NCBI GenBank assembly: GCA_020740775.1
Contig: JAHEWK010000035.1
Coordinates: forward strand, 248,001-312,000
DNA: 64,000 bases
Source: Ilyonectria destructans
Taxonomy: Eukaryota; Ascomycota; Sordariomycetes; Hypocreales; Nectriaceae
Direction of reading: 5' to 3'
A program made the position numbers and the translations under genes. Numbering within the stretch: position 1 is the first letter of the stretch; each line of letters begins with the position of its first letter. Positions 30,137-41,700 of the stretch are shown here, one piece after another. The notes beneath the pieces are model-generated. The model did not search any database and had not been told where the DNA came from. It saw only the letters and a program-made list of their open reading frames with translations.

Positions 30137-33100
30137 CTAACGCGGAACTATCGCCTGTTGCGCCCTTCGAGCTGCATCTCTCTCTCGTGCCTCCTTGGTC
30201 GGTGACGGCCGTCCTCTCAGTTGTTCAAAGTCGAATGCGGCATCAAAAAGGATGCCCTCGATCGTGGTCACTCGTGAGATCGCCACGTAATCTAAGCCGG
30301 CTTGGAAGCTCTTCGTGGAGAGGTCGGCCACGGCTCGGTCGACGGTCATCCCCTGCGACTTGTGCACAGTGATGCTGTACGCAACGGTTATAGGGAACTG
30401 CGACCGTGTGCATGATATATTGCCGATGAGGAAGTCTCTCGTCGATCGGAAGACTGGTACGACGTTTGCAAGGCTCGGATCTTCGAAGTATGGCGGCCCG
30501 GTATATCGATCGAAGCGGATGAGGAGGAGGGGACTCTGAGTGAGGGTCAGCTACATCGTGTTTCCAAGCGATATCATAGACATCTCCCAAAGCCCCGTTG
30601 ACGAGGCCACAGGTCGTCCACAGGTTCTCGGTCAACATGACCCGGGCTCCAATGCATAAGGCGAGAATCTGCTGTAGGCTGCCGGCCGTATTCATCTCAG
30701 CTTTCTCAGCACCAAGCCCGGTATTGGTCGCCGTGATACTGACGCAGGGAACTTGCAGTCTCTCCATGTGCTGGTCGTTGTAGTCGCGGACCTGCTTATT
30801 AGTCTTATAAATGCGGATCGCATCATCAAAAGATGCCACTTCTCGCATAGAAAGAGCAGATTGCACACGTGTGCAGAGGAGCTGCCAATGGTCAACTTCG
30901 ACCTTGCCTTCTCGCAGCGCCTGGAGGGCAAGCCGGAAGGCTGCTTGCCTGTTTCCCTGTTGCCGGAGCACCTGCCTTAAGACCACAGTCTTATTAAACT
31001 GTAGGTAAGCAGCGCGACCCTGCTGGATTGGGATATCTGCGCCGCCAAGCTGGTCTGTAAACAGAGGCGTGTCTCCCACTGGAGGGACCTGGTAGAAGTC
31101 GCCGATAAGAAGGATATTACGGCCACCAAAGAACTCATTCTGGTGATCAGGGAAGATCTCTCGAAGCCGCCGGTCGATTGCTGACATCGTCCGTAGTCCA
31201 ATCATCGATTTCTCATCGATAATAACGTACTGGATGGCCCGCAACTTGCCTTGGAGGTTCGAAAGCTGACTCGTCGTGAGAGCCGGGATCGGTTCGTTTG
31301 ACTTCGTGAGCGGGAGGCGTAAGAGCGAGTGTAGTGTCACGCCGTCGATATTATTAGCAGCTACGCCTGTTGGAGCTGCTTTGACGACGATGGGGAGGTT
31401 TGGGGATAGCTCGCCAAGCCGTGATACGATCGCTTTGATCATATACGATTTCCCGGTTCCGCCCTGGCCATCCACTTGGATGAGAAGCTGTGCTGGCTGC
31501 GGTCGTTGGGGATCGAGCACTTGCTCGCAGTGCTGTGTAAAGAGGTCGTAGACCAACCGTTGTTCAGGATTGAGAGAGCCGGGGTCGATGAGGGTGTTGT
31601 CGTCGGCACTGAGATGTTTAAAGCGATCTTTGCATAGCTTCCAATAGTCCTTACCCTTCTCCAAGAGATCTGGGTACCGGCCGACGTGGTCTGCCCAGCT
31701 ATGCATGAGATCTAGGTCACGGTGGCCAAGAGAACTAATATCTTCTTCCTCGGGCCCACGATTTGGCGCCTCACGGGCGATCTCAGCCCAGGTATCGGCT
31801 CACAACTCCTCCTCTAATAGCCTCTCTTCTTCGATGAAGTCATCCGGCTCGAGATCGTCTTGTGCTAAAGGGGGACCGTAATAGTCGTGGGGATGGCAGT
31901 GATGAACTATACAGTGGCCGTACGCCTCGTGAAACTTCTCAAATACGTTGCCGTCGACGGTCTTCAGCTGGTCGGGATGAGAGTGAGGGTGGTGTAATAA
32001 TAGCTTGACACGGCAGAAGTGGTCAAAGTCGGGGTTTTCAGGCAGGTGCGAGTAGCGAGGGAAGTAATTAATAATGCGCGGTTTCGCCTGTGGGAATGGT
32101 CGCCATTGTACCTTGCTGAAGTCGATCTCGGTGAGGAACTTGAAGTAAGTGAGACTTTCCCACTGCGGATCACGATTTAGATACTTCTTATAAGGTGCTG
32201 TTACTGCCCGGACCTCTCCTTCCTCATTAATAACCTCAGTCAAGTTCTGCTCCGCCAGAGGCCGGCAGTCCATCGGTTGTAGCTGGCGAGTGCTCTTCTG
32301 CAGAGGCAGGTTAAGGAGAAGATGACATACTTCCATTGCAGACCAATCTCTCTCTGTTGCTAAGCGGTTTAGGAACTTAGCTATAATGCTAAAGAGAGAC
32401 TGGCTATTGCTAATCCGGGGCAAGATATCCATGATCACCTTCTTATAGCTACCGGTCTGGACCTCCGACTTGCTACAATACTTTGCAATATAGTTAACGA
32501 CGGCGTGGATCGACGTACAGGGCGAGATATCGTGGTTCGCGAGCCACCCGAGAGCAAGGGTTCGATTGAAGTTGACTAAAGTCTGATCGTTGCGGACGCC
32601 ATCGAAGATGAGGAACTGCGGGTTGAACAGCCGAGTCACCATTGGATCATCGTGCAATGGTCTTGGGAAGTAGAAACGGCAGGCACGTAAGTTCGGATCA
32701 TCACGTCGGCGGCGAAGGCAGTACGCCTCTGTGCACCGGTGCCTCTGGACTCTATTCACAATAGCTGATAGAAAGCGGAAGGTCAGTCTCGTATGGGTCG
32801 AGTTAAGCGGATCATCTTGACCATAGACGGTCTGACCAGGCTCAGGGTTGTTGGCAGAAGCGTGTTGTGCCCAGAAGTTGGCGAAGTCTTCTCTTCTTCG
32901 GTCTATAGTGAGTTCAGCCGGCGGCGAGCCATCCACATAGAACAGCCCGTGAGCATGAGTGCTCCCTCTCGCTTGCCATTCGTACCGATACCAATAGTCA
33001 GTAATGTTAAACTTAGGGCATACGACCTGGTCGAGAAAGCTGGTGTATCTCGCGTGAAAGTGATATGCCGCAATATGTGGGTTATCACGCAAGTTGTTCC

Positions 33101-35357
33101 TCGCAATCGACATTTTGGTCTGGTGGTCTGCCTCTTTCCAACGTTCATACCCCGGCATGTGCATCTGTAGGCTGTGCCAACGTTGGTCGGCTGCTGAGAA
33201 GGTAAAGAAGACAGAAGGGCATCCTTGGCCGTAGACATGAGCTTCAAGTTGATGCCTCTTTTGTCCCCAGTACGGGCGCGTTCCTCGCAAGTTCCCAGCG
33301 AAGCGTACGACCGAGTTGAGTAGAGCCTTAGACTGATCGGTATTCTGGTCGAAGGCGGCTCGGAGATCAGCGGCGTTGATGGGGAACCGATTCCCTGCGC
33401 GGCGAACGAAGAAGGCAGTGCGAGAGTTGACCTGACTTCTCACCAAGGTATTAAAAGCCACGTACCGGAAGCGTGGATGACGGGCAAATCGCCCGTCATG
33501 CCACTTCAGCGTGAACTCAATGTAATCTGAGTATGTGATGCTCTTGCTGCGTGGAGCAACGAAGTCTGCCTGGCCATTGGGATATAGCGTTGGGAACGCA
33601 AGGGAGAAAAGAGCTTGCGATCGGTTGAACTCAGAGAGAGGTGTGGATCTGATCTCCGGCATCTGAATGTATGGCCGTAAGGGGGCTTGTTGGTCAGAAG
33701 CAGTTGCGTCACCTTCCAGCTGGGAGTGAAGACGATCCATCTCAGTACGCTCGGCTGCTAAGTTAGGCACGGCGGCAGCATCGTAGTCATCTGGGTCAGG
33801 CTGATCCTGCTCCCTCAGAGCCTCCTCGATATCCACGTCGTCGATATCTTGAGTTGGTAGCTGCCCGCTGACATCAGCGTCAAGAGGGAGCTGACTGAGG
33901 CGCTCAGAGCTGATGTCAATATCTCTGTAACCGGGATGGTGCTGCTTCAGGTGGTCCAGCCAGGTGCGGATATATCCCTGCCGCACGCGAAATTGGCCAC
34001 TGAATTGGCGTAGCATATGCGGCTGAGCGCTGATATTCCTTGGCCGAAGGAGAATAAGGTCGAGCTCCCGAGGCAGGAGCGGCAGTTGCGAGTAAACGTT
34101 GCCAATATCTCTCAGGAAGTGGATAACGTGCCCGCGGTATCGATACTGCTGGCCCCGGTACTGGAAGACTTGAACTTGTACGTGAACCCGAGAGATTAGC
34201 ATCTCTTCCACCTGTGTGAGTTCAGGAAGATGCGGCGGGACATCACCAAAGTCGAGGTTATTCTCAGCAGAGAAGAAGAAAGGCGTGTTCTCCGGGCGAC
34301 GGTTATCTCGGTCACGGCAGCTTTTGCATACGCCGCGGCTGAGTTTCATCTCAAACCAACGACGCTTACATCTCGAACAGAACTCCATCCGCGAGGAGGA
34401 GAGATAATCCTGCCATCCGGCGATGAGCTGTTGGTCCCTCTCACTGATGGCGAGAGCATCAAGGTCTCTGGTGAAAGGAGGATCTTGAGGGACGGTGGCC
34501 TCAGACGAGCTAGGCAGCTGGAGCAGTGGACTGCTGATAAATAGCGAGCTTGGAGCTGATGAGAGAGTCGATGAGAGCCCCAGGGCTGTGGTGGTCGAAA
34601 CACGTGGAGTCGGCCGTGGTTGTATTTGTAAAAGAGAGCTAGCAACGTTGATGACAGACTGGGCAGGTGGCTATGAGGGCATCGAAGAAGGAGGAAGAGA
34701 AGGAAGAGGCCGGCAGCTTGGGCACTGGGCATACTCCTCGCCTGAGAGAAGGAACTGCTCACGAGGCAGGTCACGCCTACAGGTGAGACATTGCTGGAGC
34801 TCATCTCCGTCGGAGTCAGGAGCGGTAGATACACAATATGCGCATAATCCGGTGTGTTGATCACGCAAATTGAGCGGCCGAGCAATACTACATTCCCCGC
34901 AGATAAAAGGCTCGTCTCCTTCGTCGTTAGGCCGGGGTTGTAGTTGAGAGGTTGTAGGCGTTGGAGTGTATGACTCGCCTGCCCGCTTCTTCGGTCGATG
35001 ATCTCTTCGAATTCGAGCCTGCTCTGCGTGAGCTGCAGCGGTGCCGGGACTCTCTTGACTGTTGATGCCTCGTCGATGGAACTGAGGCTGGCCTCGTACA
35101 GGCGTAACGGGTTGGTGAGGGCTCTCCCTCCGCTGGGGCGACAATACAGCATTTGCCGTACGCTTAGGAGCAGCTGAGGCGGCAGAGATCGTCTTGGGAA
35201 CGTTGCGTGATCTTGCCGTTGCAGCTGCGAGTTTATCACGGCATGAGAAGCACTTCTGCACTCGCTCTAACGGCTTTATCTTGTGAACGAACTCGCTATC
35301 TGGCAGAGTTTTATTGCAGTCGCGGCATTCCTTGAAGGCAGGATGCGGAGGAGGCAT
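30137..35357 (-). pseudogene. Helitron A RepHel transposase, nearly whole
   Basis: One long minus-strand frame from ATG 35357. The N terminus has three Cys-rich zinc-ribbon-like clusters (CRDCNK/CFSCR, CGEC/CAYC, CLTC/CPSC). A fourth (CSRC/CKSC) precedes the Helitron-like N domain. The HUH Rep region has ARGSTHAHGLFYV (HxH) and NYIAKYCSK (catalytic Tyr). The PIF1-type helicase has GQGGTGKS (Walker A), YVIIDEKSM (Walker B), LLIGDFYQVPP and, near the end, YSITVHKSQGMTV. Only three lesions break about 1,740 codons: TAG at 34671-34673, TGA at 31800-31802 (between Rep and helicase), and a one-base shift in a C/G-rich run at about 30521-30535 that throws the last helicase motifs into another frame. 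It is a rolling-circle transposon, recently inactivated. Confidence 0.9.
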
Positions 35358-35482
35358 CGTGAAGTCTTCGTCGTCGTGTTAGTAACGGGCTCGGTTGGTT
35401 CGGTCGGTCGGTCACTTATATCGCCTCTCAAGGTTATAATAATCTCTCTGACTATCCACGCCCTAGCTAAAATACTACGTCA

Positions 35483-35519
35483 CCCCATGCACATTGGAGC
35501 GGCGATGGGGTGCATGGGG
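35483..35519. repeat. Hairpin near Helitron A 5' end
   Basis: Perfect 10-bp arms CCCCATGCAC (35483-35492) and GTGCATGGGG (35510-35519). It lies about 130 bp upstream of the Helitron A start codon and next to CAGCCGAAGGCTG (35525-35537), a second small palindrome. It falls in the zone where the 3' end of Helitron B must meet the 5' end of Helitron A. Confidence 0.7.
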
Positions 35520-35575
35520 TAGCCTCAGCCGAAGGCTGTGTGTCCGCGGCCCGGGAAGCTATTACTACTACTGCA

Positions 35576-36060
35576 TTATCTACGTACTGATCTATTGCCA
35601 TGGCCATTCTTGGTATTATGTGACATGTACGGATTCCGTGTGAGCACCTGTCGTTTCCTAAGCTCCTGATCCCTCATCTTCATCTTCATGCCATCCGAGG
35701 GAGACCCGTAGATCAGGTGATTACGATCAAATGGTGCATCTAACATCAAGCCCTCGAGCGTCTTCACACGAGAGATAGCCACGTAGCTTAAACCCAGTCT
35801 GGAAATCCCGGCAGGAGAGATCGGAAACGATCATATCTTCTGTGATGCTTTGTGACTTATACACGGTAATAGCGTAGCATATGATTAGGGGGAACTGGGT
35901 GCGAGTGCAGAGAGTGGCTCTGATGAGGAAGCCCCTCTCTACGAGGAGAATCGGGACAATCTTCCTGCCACCAGGGGTGGTTAGGAACACCGGTCTAATG
36001 TATTTGTTAAACTCTATCATGACGGTCTCGGATGCTTCCCAGCCCCGTGGAACCTAGCAG
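35576..36060 (-). pseudogene. Helitron B helicase C-terminal remnant
   Basis: Two overlapping minus-strand frames give the end of a PIF1-type Helitron helicase: TTPGGRKIVPILLVERGF, TRTQFPLIICYAITVYKSQS (motif V/VI region) and, after a frameshift near 35782, AISRVKTLEGLMLDAPFD. This matches the end of Helitron A (YSITVHKSQG, AISRVTTIEGILFDAAFD) closely enough to be the same family but is clearly a different copy. The rest of RepHel is not recognisable upstream. It lies directly behind Helitron A's start, as if A inserted at or beside the 3' end of B. Confidence 0.8.
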
Positions 36061-36836
36061 CTAAGTAAGAGTAATCTAAACCAGTTGTGCTGCCTCGGGC
36101 AGTAGATGGGTCAGAATGTGAGGCCATTGGATGGGTTATTAGCTACACGGGAGGTAAGGAAGCTAGAGCACGGAAATGCTGCGTACTTTATTGAGTTAGT
36201 GGAAATGGCGTCCCCAGCATAACGTGCAGCTGGCTAAGTGACTCTCGGAATAGCCTCCTAGCTGTATAAATTTGCCGTAGTTTCTCTAGCGACGTAAGCT
36301 GAATTCTGGATCTCTCGTTAGGAGGCAATAAGCTAGCATGCATTTCCGGCGGTTCTCTTCGGGGCACGTCTCTTAGCTGAGGCTAGGTTCCTCAGCGTCA
36401 AGGTCGCGTCTCTAGATCTGGAATACTTCATTTAGTTAGCATTGATCTTACAGAGTGGGGAGACAGAGCTGACATGAGAATTGTTCTTATTACGACAATC
36501 AAGGCGGTTCTTCGTGTTCCCAGCAGACTTCCTTTTGCTGACGAAGTCACCCGCCGGTCTCTCCTCGCGACAGCGGGCACAGACAACGGAAATTATGTCC
36601 ATTATACAGCTCCCGGGAAGTGGATTTCGGACCTATTGCCTAACGAAAAGAAGACATGCAGAAGCGTTGAAGCGGACGAAATGGCTATCTTCAGCCAAGT
36701 GTAACGTAAACAAATCATCTTCTGAGTAAACAAACGGCGACATGGTGCAGAGGGCCTGGACCCACTTATCTGGAGCCGTCAGCCAGTTGCCGAACGATTT
36801 GCGGCTGGCAATACAAAATTTGGGCCAATCAGAGCC
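36061..36836. other. Decayed sequence upstream of Helitron B remnant
   Basis: The first hundred bases or so still look like eroded helicase sequence on the minus strand (VPRGWEASETV). Beyond that no gene is seen. A CCAATCAGA motif lies at 36825-36833. Confidence 0.4.
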
Positions 36837-36875
36837 CGAGAAACTTATTACCCTTGTCTGCACCAGACCCTCATA
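36837..36875 (+). repeat. 39-bp direct repeat, left copy
   Basis: An exact 39-base match to 56112-56150 in the same orientation, beginning CGAGAAACTTATTACCC and ending GACCCTCATA. The two copies bracket 19.2 kb that contains Helitron C, the 484-aa gene and Helitron D. Sequence outside the 39 bp differs at the two sites. Confidence 0.9.
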
Positions 36876-37289
36876 CTGGGGAGCAGCCGCCACACCGGCT
36901 TGCTAGGAAGGCCTCCCGTTAGGAATAGGAAGAGTGCTCTGTATCAGGACGCCTACAGGCAGAGAGGGTCATATGCTCGGAGGGAATGGCCATGCGTCTA
37001 CAACTTGCTCTCCTCCGTGCGATCCACTAACAAGGTCACAGCAATTTTACCTATATACAAGATATGTCTACCCGGTCCTAAGCACATCATTATAATCAAT
37101 CAATCCTTGACACAGGCCTCCAATGTAGAGGCTCGGGCGAAAGCCTAAAATGTAATAAGTTGCAATACAACCAAAGCTAACTCTTATTACCTAATCCTTG
37201 GGCAGGGATCATGGGGGGAGACGTCGCCTTATCTCCTTAAATACTTCTCACTACATCATCTTAGCACAAGATATATTTTTATATTCTAC

Positions 37290-38074
37290 CTCCAATTGTA
37301 AACAGTTATAACGTCAAAATAACAACAACACCCATTCGGTTCGATTTCCTCTATTATCGTGTAGGCGTTAAGTTCGATAAGTCCTACGATATCCCCCTTC
37401 ACATCGTCAGGGCAGGAGACCATTCAGATAAGGAGAAAACCGAGAACAAACCGTTATGGAATGCGGCGATAAATACTATTATGGAGCATAGCGAGGCGAC
37501 ATACCTCCGGCGTGCCAGTCCGGCCTCATGTGCGTATGGGTTACTAGCAACGGCCACCGAATACCTACCACCGATGCCATTCCTTAATACTCTAAAACCT
37601 CACGTTATGGCGATCGTAGACCTATTCTGCAGGAATCTGAAATGTCGGACGCAGATACGCCAGAGCATGCTGCAAGTTATATCGCGGAACCGCTCGCCAG
37701 ATAGCAGCCTTTATAGCCTGGACCCAGGACTCTTCGTAGAGCTTATATTATATAGAGTATATAAGAAAAGGGAGGAGCTGAGGGAATATGGGGTCTGTTA
37801 CGTTGCGGGGTATTGTAGGTAAGAGCACCAAGAGGAGGACTGGCAAAACTATAAGGCAGAGTATACGCTGTGGCCGACGTCGACATTCGATGCAAGGCGC
37901 CCCCCGGACGAGGCGGATGCTGACTCCGACATTAAAGTGACCTATAGCGCTGTCTTTAATGTTGCGGGACCTGGCGAGCCGCTGCGGTTTAGGGAGATTA
38001 GTCGAGAGGAGGTCGTAAGATATTTATTGATGGGAGCAGCTGGAATGGAAGAGCTGGAAATCGAGATGAAGTAA
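37290..38074 (+). pseudogene. Unrecognised ORF upstream of Helitron C
   Basis: One frame is open from about 37290 to TAA 38072-38074, apart from a single TAG at about 37820. It encodes roughly 260 residues (RFDFLYYRVGVKFDKSYDIP, CRNLKCRTQIRQSMLQV, YRVYKKREELREYGVCYVAG, ending acidic). I do not recognise it. It is far less damaged than Helitron C immediately downstream, on the same strand, so it may be a captured host gene segment or an accessory gene. No start Met precedes 37481; an upstream exon may be missing. Confidence 0.35.
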
Positions 38075-38779
38075 AATAAGTTCAGAAAGCGAGCATAGGT
38101 CCGCGCACAGATTGTTTCGAAGAAATTGTGAACTTCCCATAAAGGGGATAGTTTTATTGGAGTTGCCTCACGTGATGACCACACTGCAGAATAGGCTCCC
38201 CCGCCTTGGAGGGCTCACTGAGGGGTTCTTCTCCTCCTGCAACTGCCTCACGGGAGTCAATTGCTCGCGTCTGCAAGTAGCTCGTCATCTCTCACGCAGT
38301 CAAGACTGGATTCTTCCCTCCCACCTTCCCTCTGTATATAGAACCACTGCAATATACAGACACTTGCCTCCCTACATGGGAGCGCGGACGGGGCTCTCTC
38401 TGACGCTACGGTTTAACGCGTTTACGCATAAGACCACAGCGACAGATGACCCGTTACGGCCAAACCACATACACTCTGTCCCTCTTGACTGCGTGAGGTC
38501 ACCAATAAAGTTTCCAAGAAAGTGGGACCCTTACGCTGACGAGGGCAACAGCAAGTGACCTATCACCCCATCAGCAGGGAGGTCCCCGGCAGGGCCACTC
38601 GGTCAGATATCATGCCCGCTGCCGTAGATGCGCGTGACAGATCGGCACAACGGAGTTCCCGGGGGCTATTGTGTGTTGGTAGGCCGCTTGGAAATAGGTG
38701 ATGAGGAGACCGTGACTGTACCATGGCACTCTGGCAAGAAAGAACAAGAGATATTCTAGCAACACTAGAGGACTTCAGC
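38075..38779. other. No clear gene
   Basis: A 148-codon frame at 38112-38558 lacks recognisable features. The base composition is less TpA-rich than the downstream Helitron C. Possibly the 5' non-coding part of Helitron C. Confidence 0.3.
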
Positions 38780-41700
38780 TAACCAAAGGCGCTGCTGGAT
38801 TGTTATAGATCACGCCGAACGTTATGGGCAGAAAGCAGAGGATCTACCCACTGAGACAGCCGCTGGCCCGACTCCTTCCCAAGACACCGACCATACCACC
38901 AATTTAATATCCTCCTATCGTTGTGATACTGAGTCTTAAGCGGCATAATTCCAGACCAGAGACCGCTTACTGCATCCGCAGGAAATATATAAGACTAGTC
39001 CCTACCGAGAAAGATACGCGAGTCGGCTAACCAGTACAGCCAGCAGCTTCCTTAATCTTTCCGATAGTGGATCCTCCAGCCTCTTTGCTATTTTAAGAGC
39101 AAAAGAAGTCATTATATAAGGTCCTGAAGGCGATAGATAAACGTTGGGAGCAGAGGGTAAGAGATTCGGCGGGCTATATATAGAGTGAGCTGAGACTATG
39201 CGAGCTCGAGCTGGAGACTATCTGTGACTTCTATAATAAGATGTATAACGAAAATACTATAGAGCTGATATACTGTATTATCTGCTATAAGCAGAAGATA
39301 TCTATTGATATCTCTAACTGGAATTAGACGGTATTCAAGCCGTTATATCGGCAGGTAGAAATACGCCTTATATATCAGGATCGGGAATATTTTACATACC
39401 GATAATGCTTCCCTTGTGAAGGGCCGGATGGGTTCTCTATCTGCTAAGACTGTAGTTATACCTTAGAGGCAGATAAGCTTCTACATACCTACTAAGTTAA
39501 TAACCTCGGCCTTAGATGCATCTATAGATATCCGGCAGTACTGCAATACTTAACTCTAATAGAGGAACGGCTTATTGGCTTATATATACCTTATAGTTGG
39601 ATTACTAAGTTCCAGATTGATATCGAGAAGGCTACTAACAGCTGATATCGTAAGCATAAGAAGGGCCATATTACTATATTCCCTAACGACGTAGAGAACT
39701 TAGTATTGAAAGTACTCCTACACCCTATAATAAACAAGCTAGAGAGGATCTATATATACTTTATAGCACTATAGAAGCTGGTGCCTACCGATATTACCTG
39801 GATGATATTAGTGCGTCCCCAGCAGCTAAAAGGTATATTTATCTGGCTGAAGCAGTATAATCTGTTATTCCGAGATATTTATATCAGTAAGAAGAACCTC
39901 CAGAGTTAGGGGGACTGGTATTCCAGTACTAAGATGCTGCAAGCTATATTCAACAGTATAGTCCTATATAAGCTGAGCGCAGAGGACTAAATCCGGACTG
40001 AATACTATATATCGGCTATTAAGTGTAGTCGTATAGAGCAGCCTATTTATACAGCCGAAGAGGTACTAGCTATACTGGAAGACTGTAAAGATAATACTAT
40101 ACAATAAGAGAACGAAAGCAATATGAGACTAGGCGGCCTGTAGGGGCGCTATCTCCAGAGAGAGGAGCTAGATCATCGGTATATAGAGGAAGAGCTAATT
40201 GAGATAGTTTCAATAGGGATATTAGGGCTCGACGAGACGGCGGACTACAGCCCTAAAGAACGGCTTCAGTAGGTTCAGGCCAGCCTGAACCAGACGGATA
40301 GCCGCCATCAGAGCAAGAAGTACAGACGGAGCGAGGGTGGAATCAGATACTTTGCCGGCACTACGGAACCCTTTATTATCAACTAGCAGGGGGAGGAGTA
40401 TATCGACAGCAACAACCCCAATTTCTTTCCCAAGACCTTCCCCTGCCTCTTTCCATAGGGTCGAGGAGGCCCTAAGTTGGCGGAGGATACCGGTGTTAGA
40501 TTTATAGACGTCTATAGTAGCTGCAGCCAGAACTGTAACTTCACCCTATAGAGTTGGGCGAAATTGGTACTCTAGCAATACAGTATATACCCGCCGAGCT
40601 GGAAGATCAGATGGAATTAACTAGTAGTAGGCAGCCTTTTCGCAATGCACCCAGTCTTTTCCTTCCTTATATATAATATACTGGTCCGCTCGGAGAACCG
40701 GCAGATCAGCTATATTTATATGCAGAAGCAGTCCTTCGCTTAGGTGGAGTAGATCCTCTGCGTGCTGACTGCCAGCAAGATTGAGGCTGCAGAGGAAGAA
40801 TACCGCCAGACCAGAACGACTACAAATAAGGATATCTTCTTCCTGCTTTAAGAGCTCAGCGCCTTTAGGTATAGCCAGTATATATCGAATAAAGAGAGAT
40901 TTAGTCACTATTATAAGATTAACTCCCTCAGCTTACTGCTAGGGATAAAGATAATTTAGTTCACGCTGAATCTAAATAACCTAACTAATAAAGTAAATAT
41001 AAAGCTAACTACCTATCGGGCTGTAAGCAGAGAGCTGGCCAGACAGCTAGTAGACTAATTCCGTAAGTATATCGGTTGGGTACAGTATATAGTATAAGAT
41101 TCTATAAGCTCTATTAAGTTTTTTAACTGTAAGATCCACCTCTTCTTCTAATACTGTATATACATAGAGGGGCTATCGATATTCAGTAAGGTCTCTGGCT
41201 ATTATAGCTGCATTAAGACAAACAAAAGGGGGGTGGAGTATCTATATAGATTCTTATAGCTTAACATCAATATAGAAATACCTACTATCTTAGACAATAT
41301 ACAAGATAATGGGGTGTATACAGAGCAGGTATATCGATACCTTAATACCCTAGTAAGTAAGATAAGTATATTGCCTAGCTAGATACAGTAAAGAAGGAAG
41401 AGCTACTCACCCAGGTACAGTAGTATTATAACAAATAAGAGGCGAAATAATACTGACAGTAGGATAGTATCTTCTGTAATATAAGTAATATAGTAAATAA
41501 TACTAATAAGCTGGCCGATATATTCAAGAGTAAGGCAAACTGAGTGGTATATTATTGCCAGATATATAGCTGCAGCGCAATATGTATTAAGTATAGCTTC
41601 AAGAAAAAGGGCTGGATAAGAAAGTAATACCCATATTATTTCCAAGCTCTATGGGCGCTACAGGAACAGACTGAATTCACACCAAGCGGCCTGCTGCATG

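Noticed and set aside
34346..35239. 297-codon minus ORF overlapping Helitron A N terminus
   Set aside because: It is an out-of-frame shadow; the zinc-ribbon frame from 35357 continues past its TAG into the RepHel frame.
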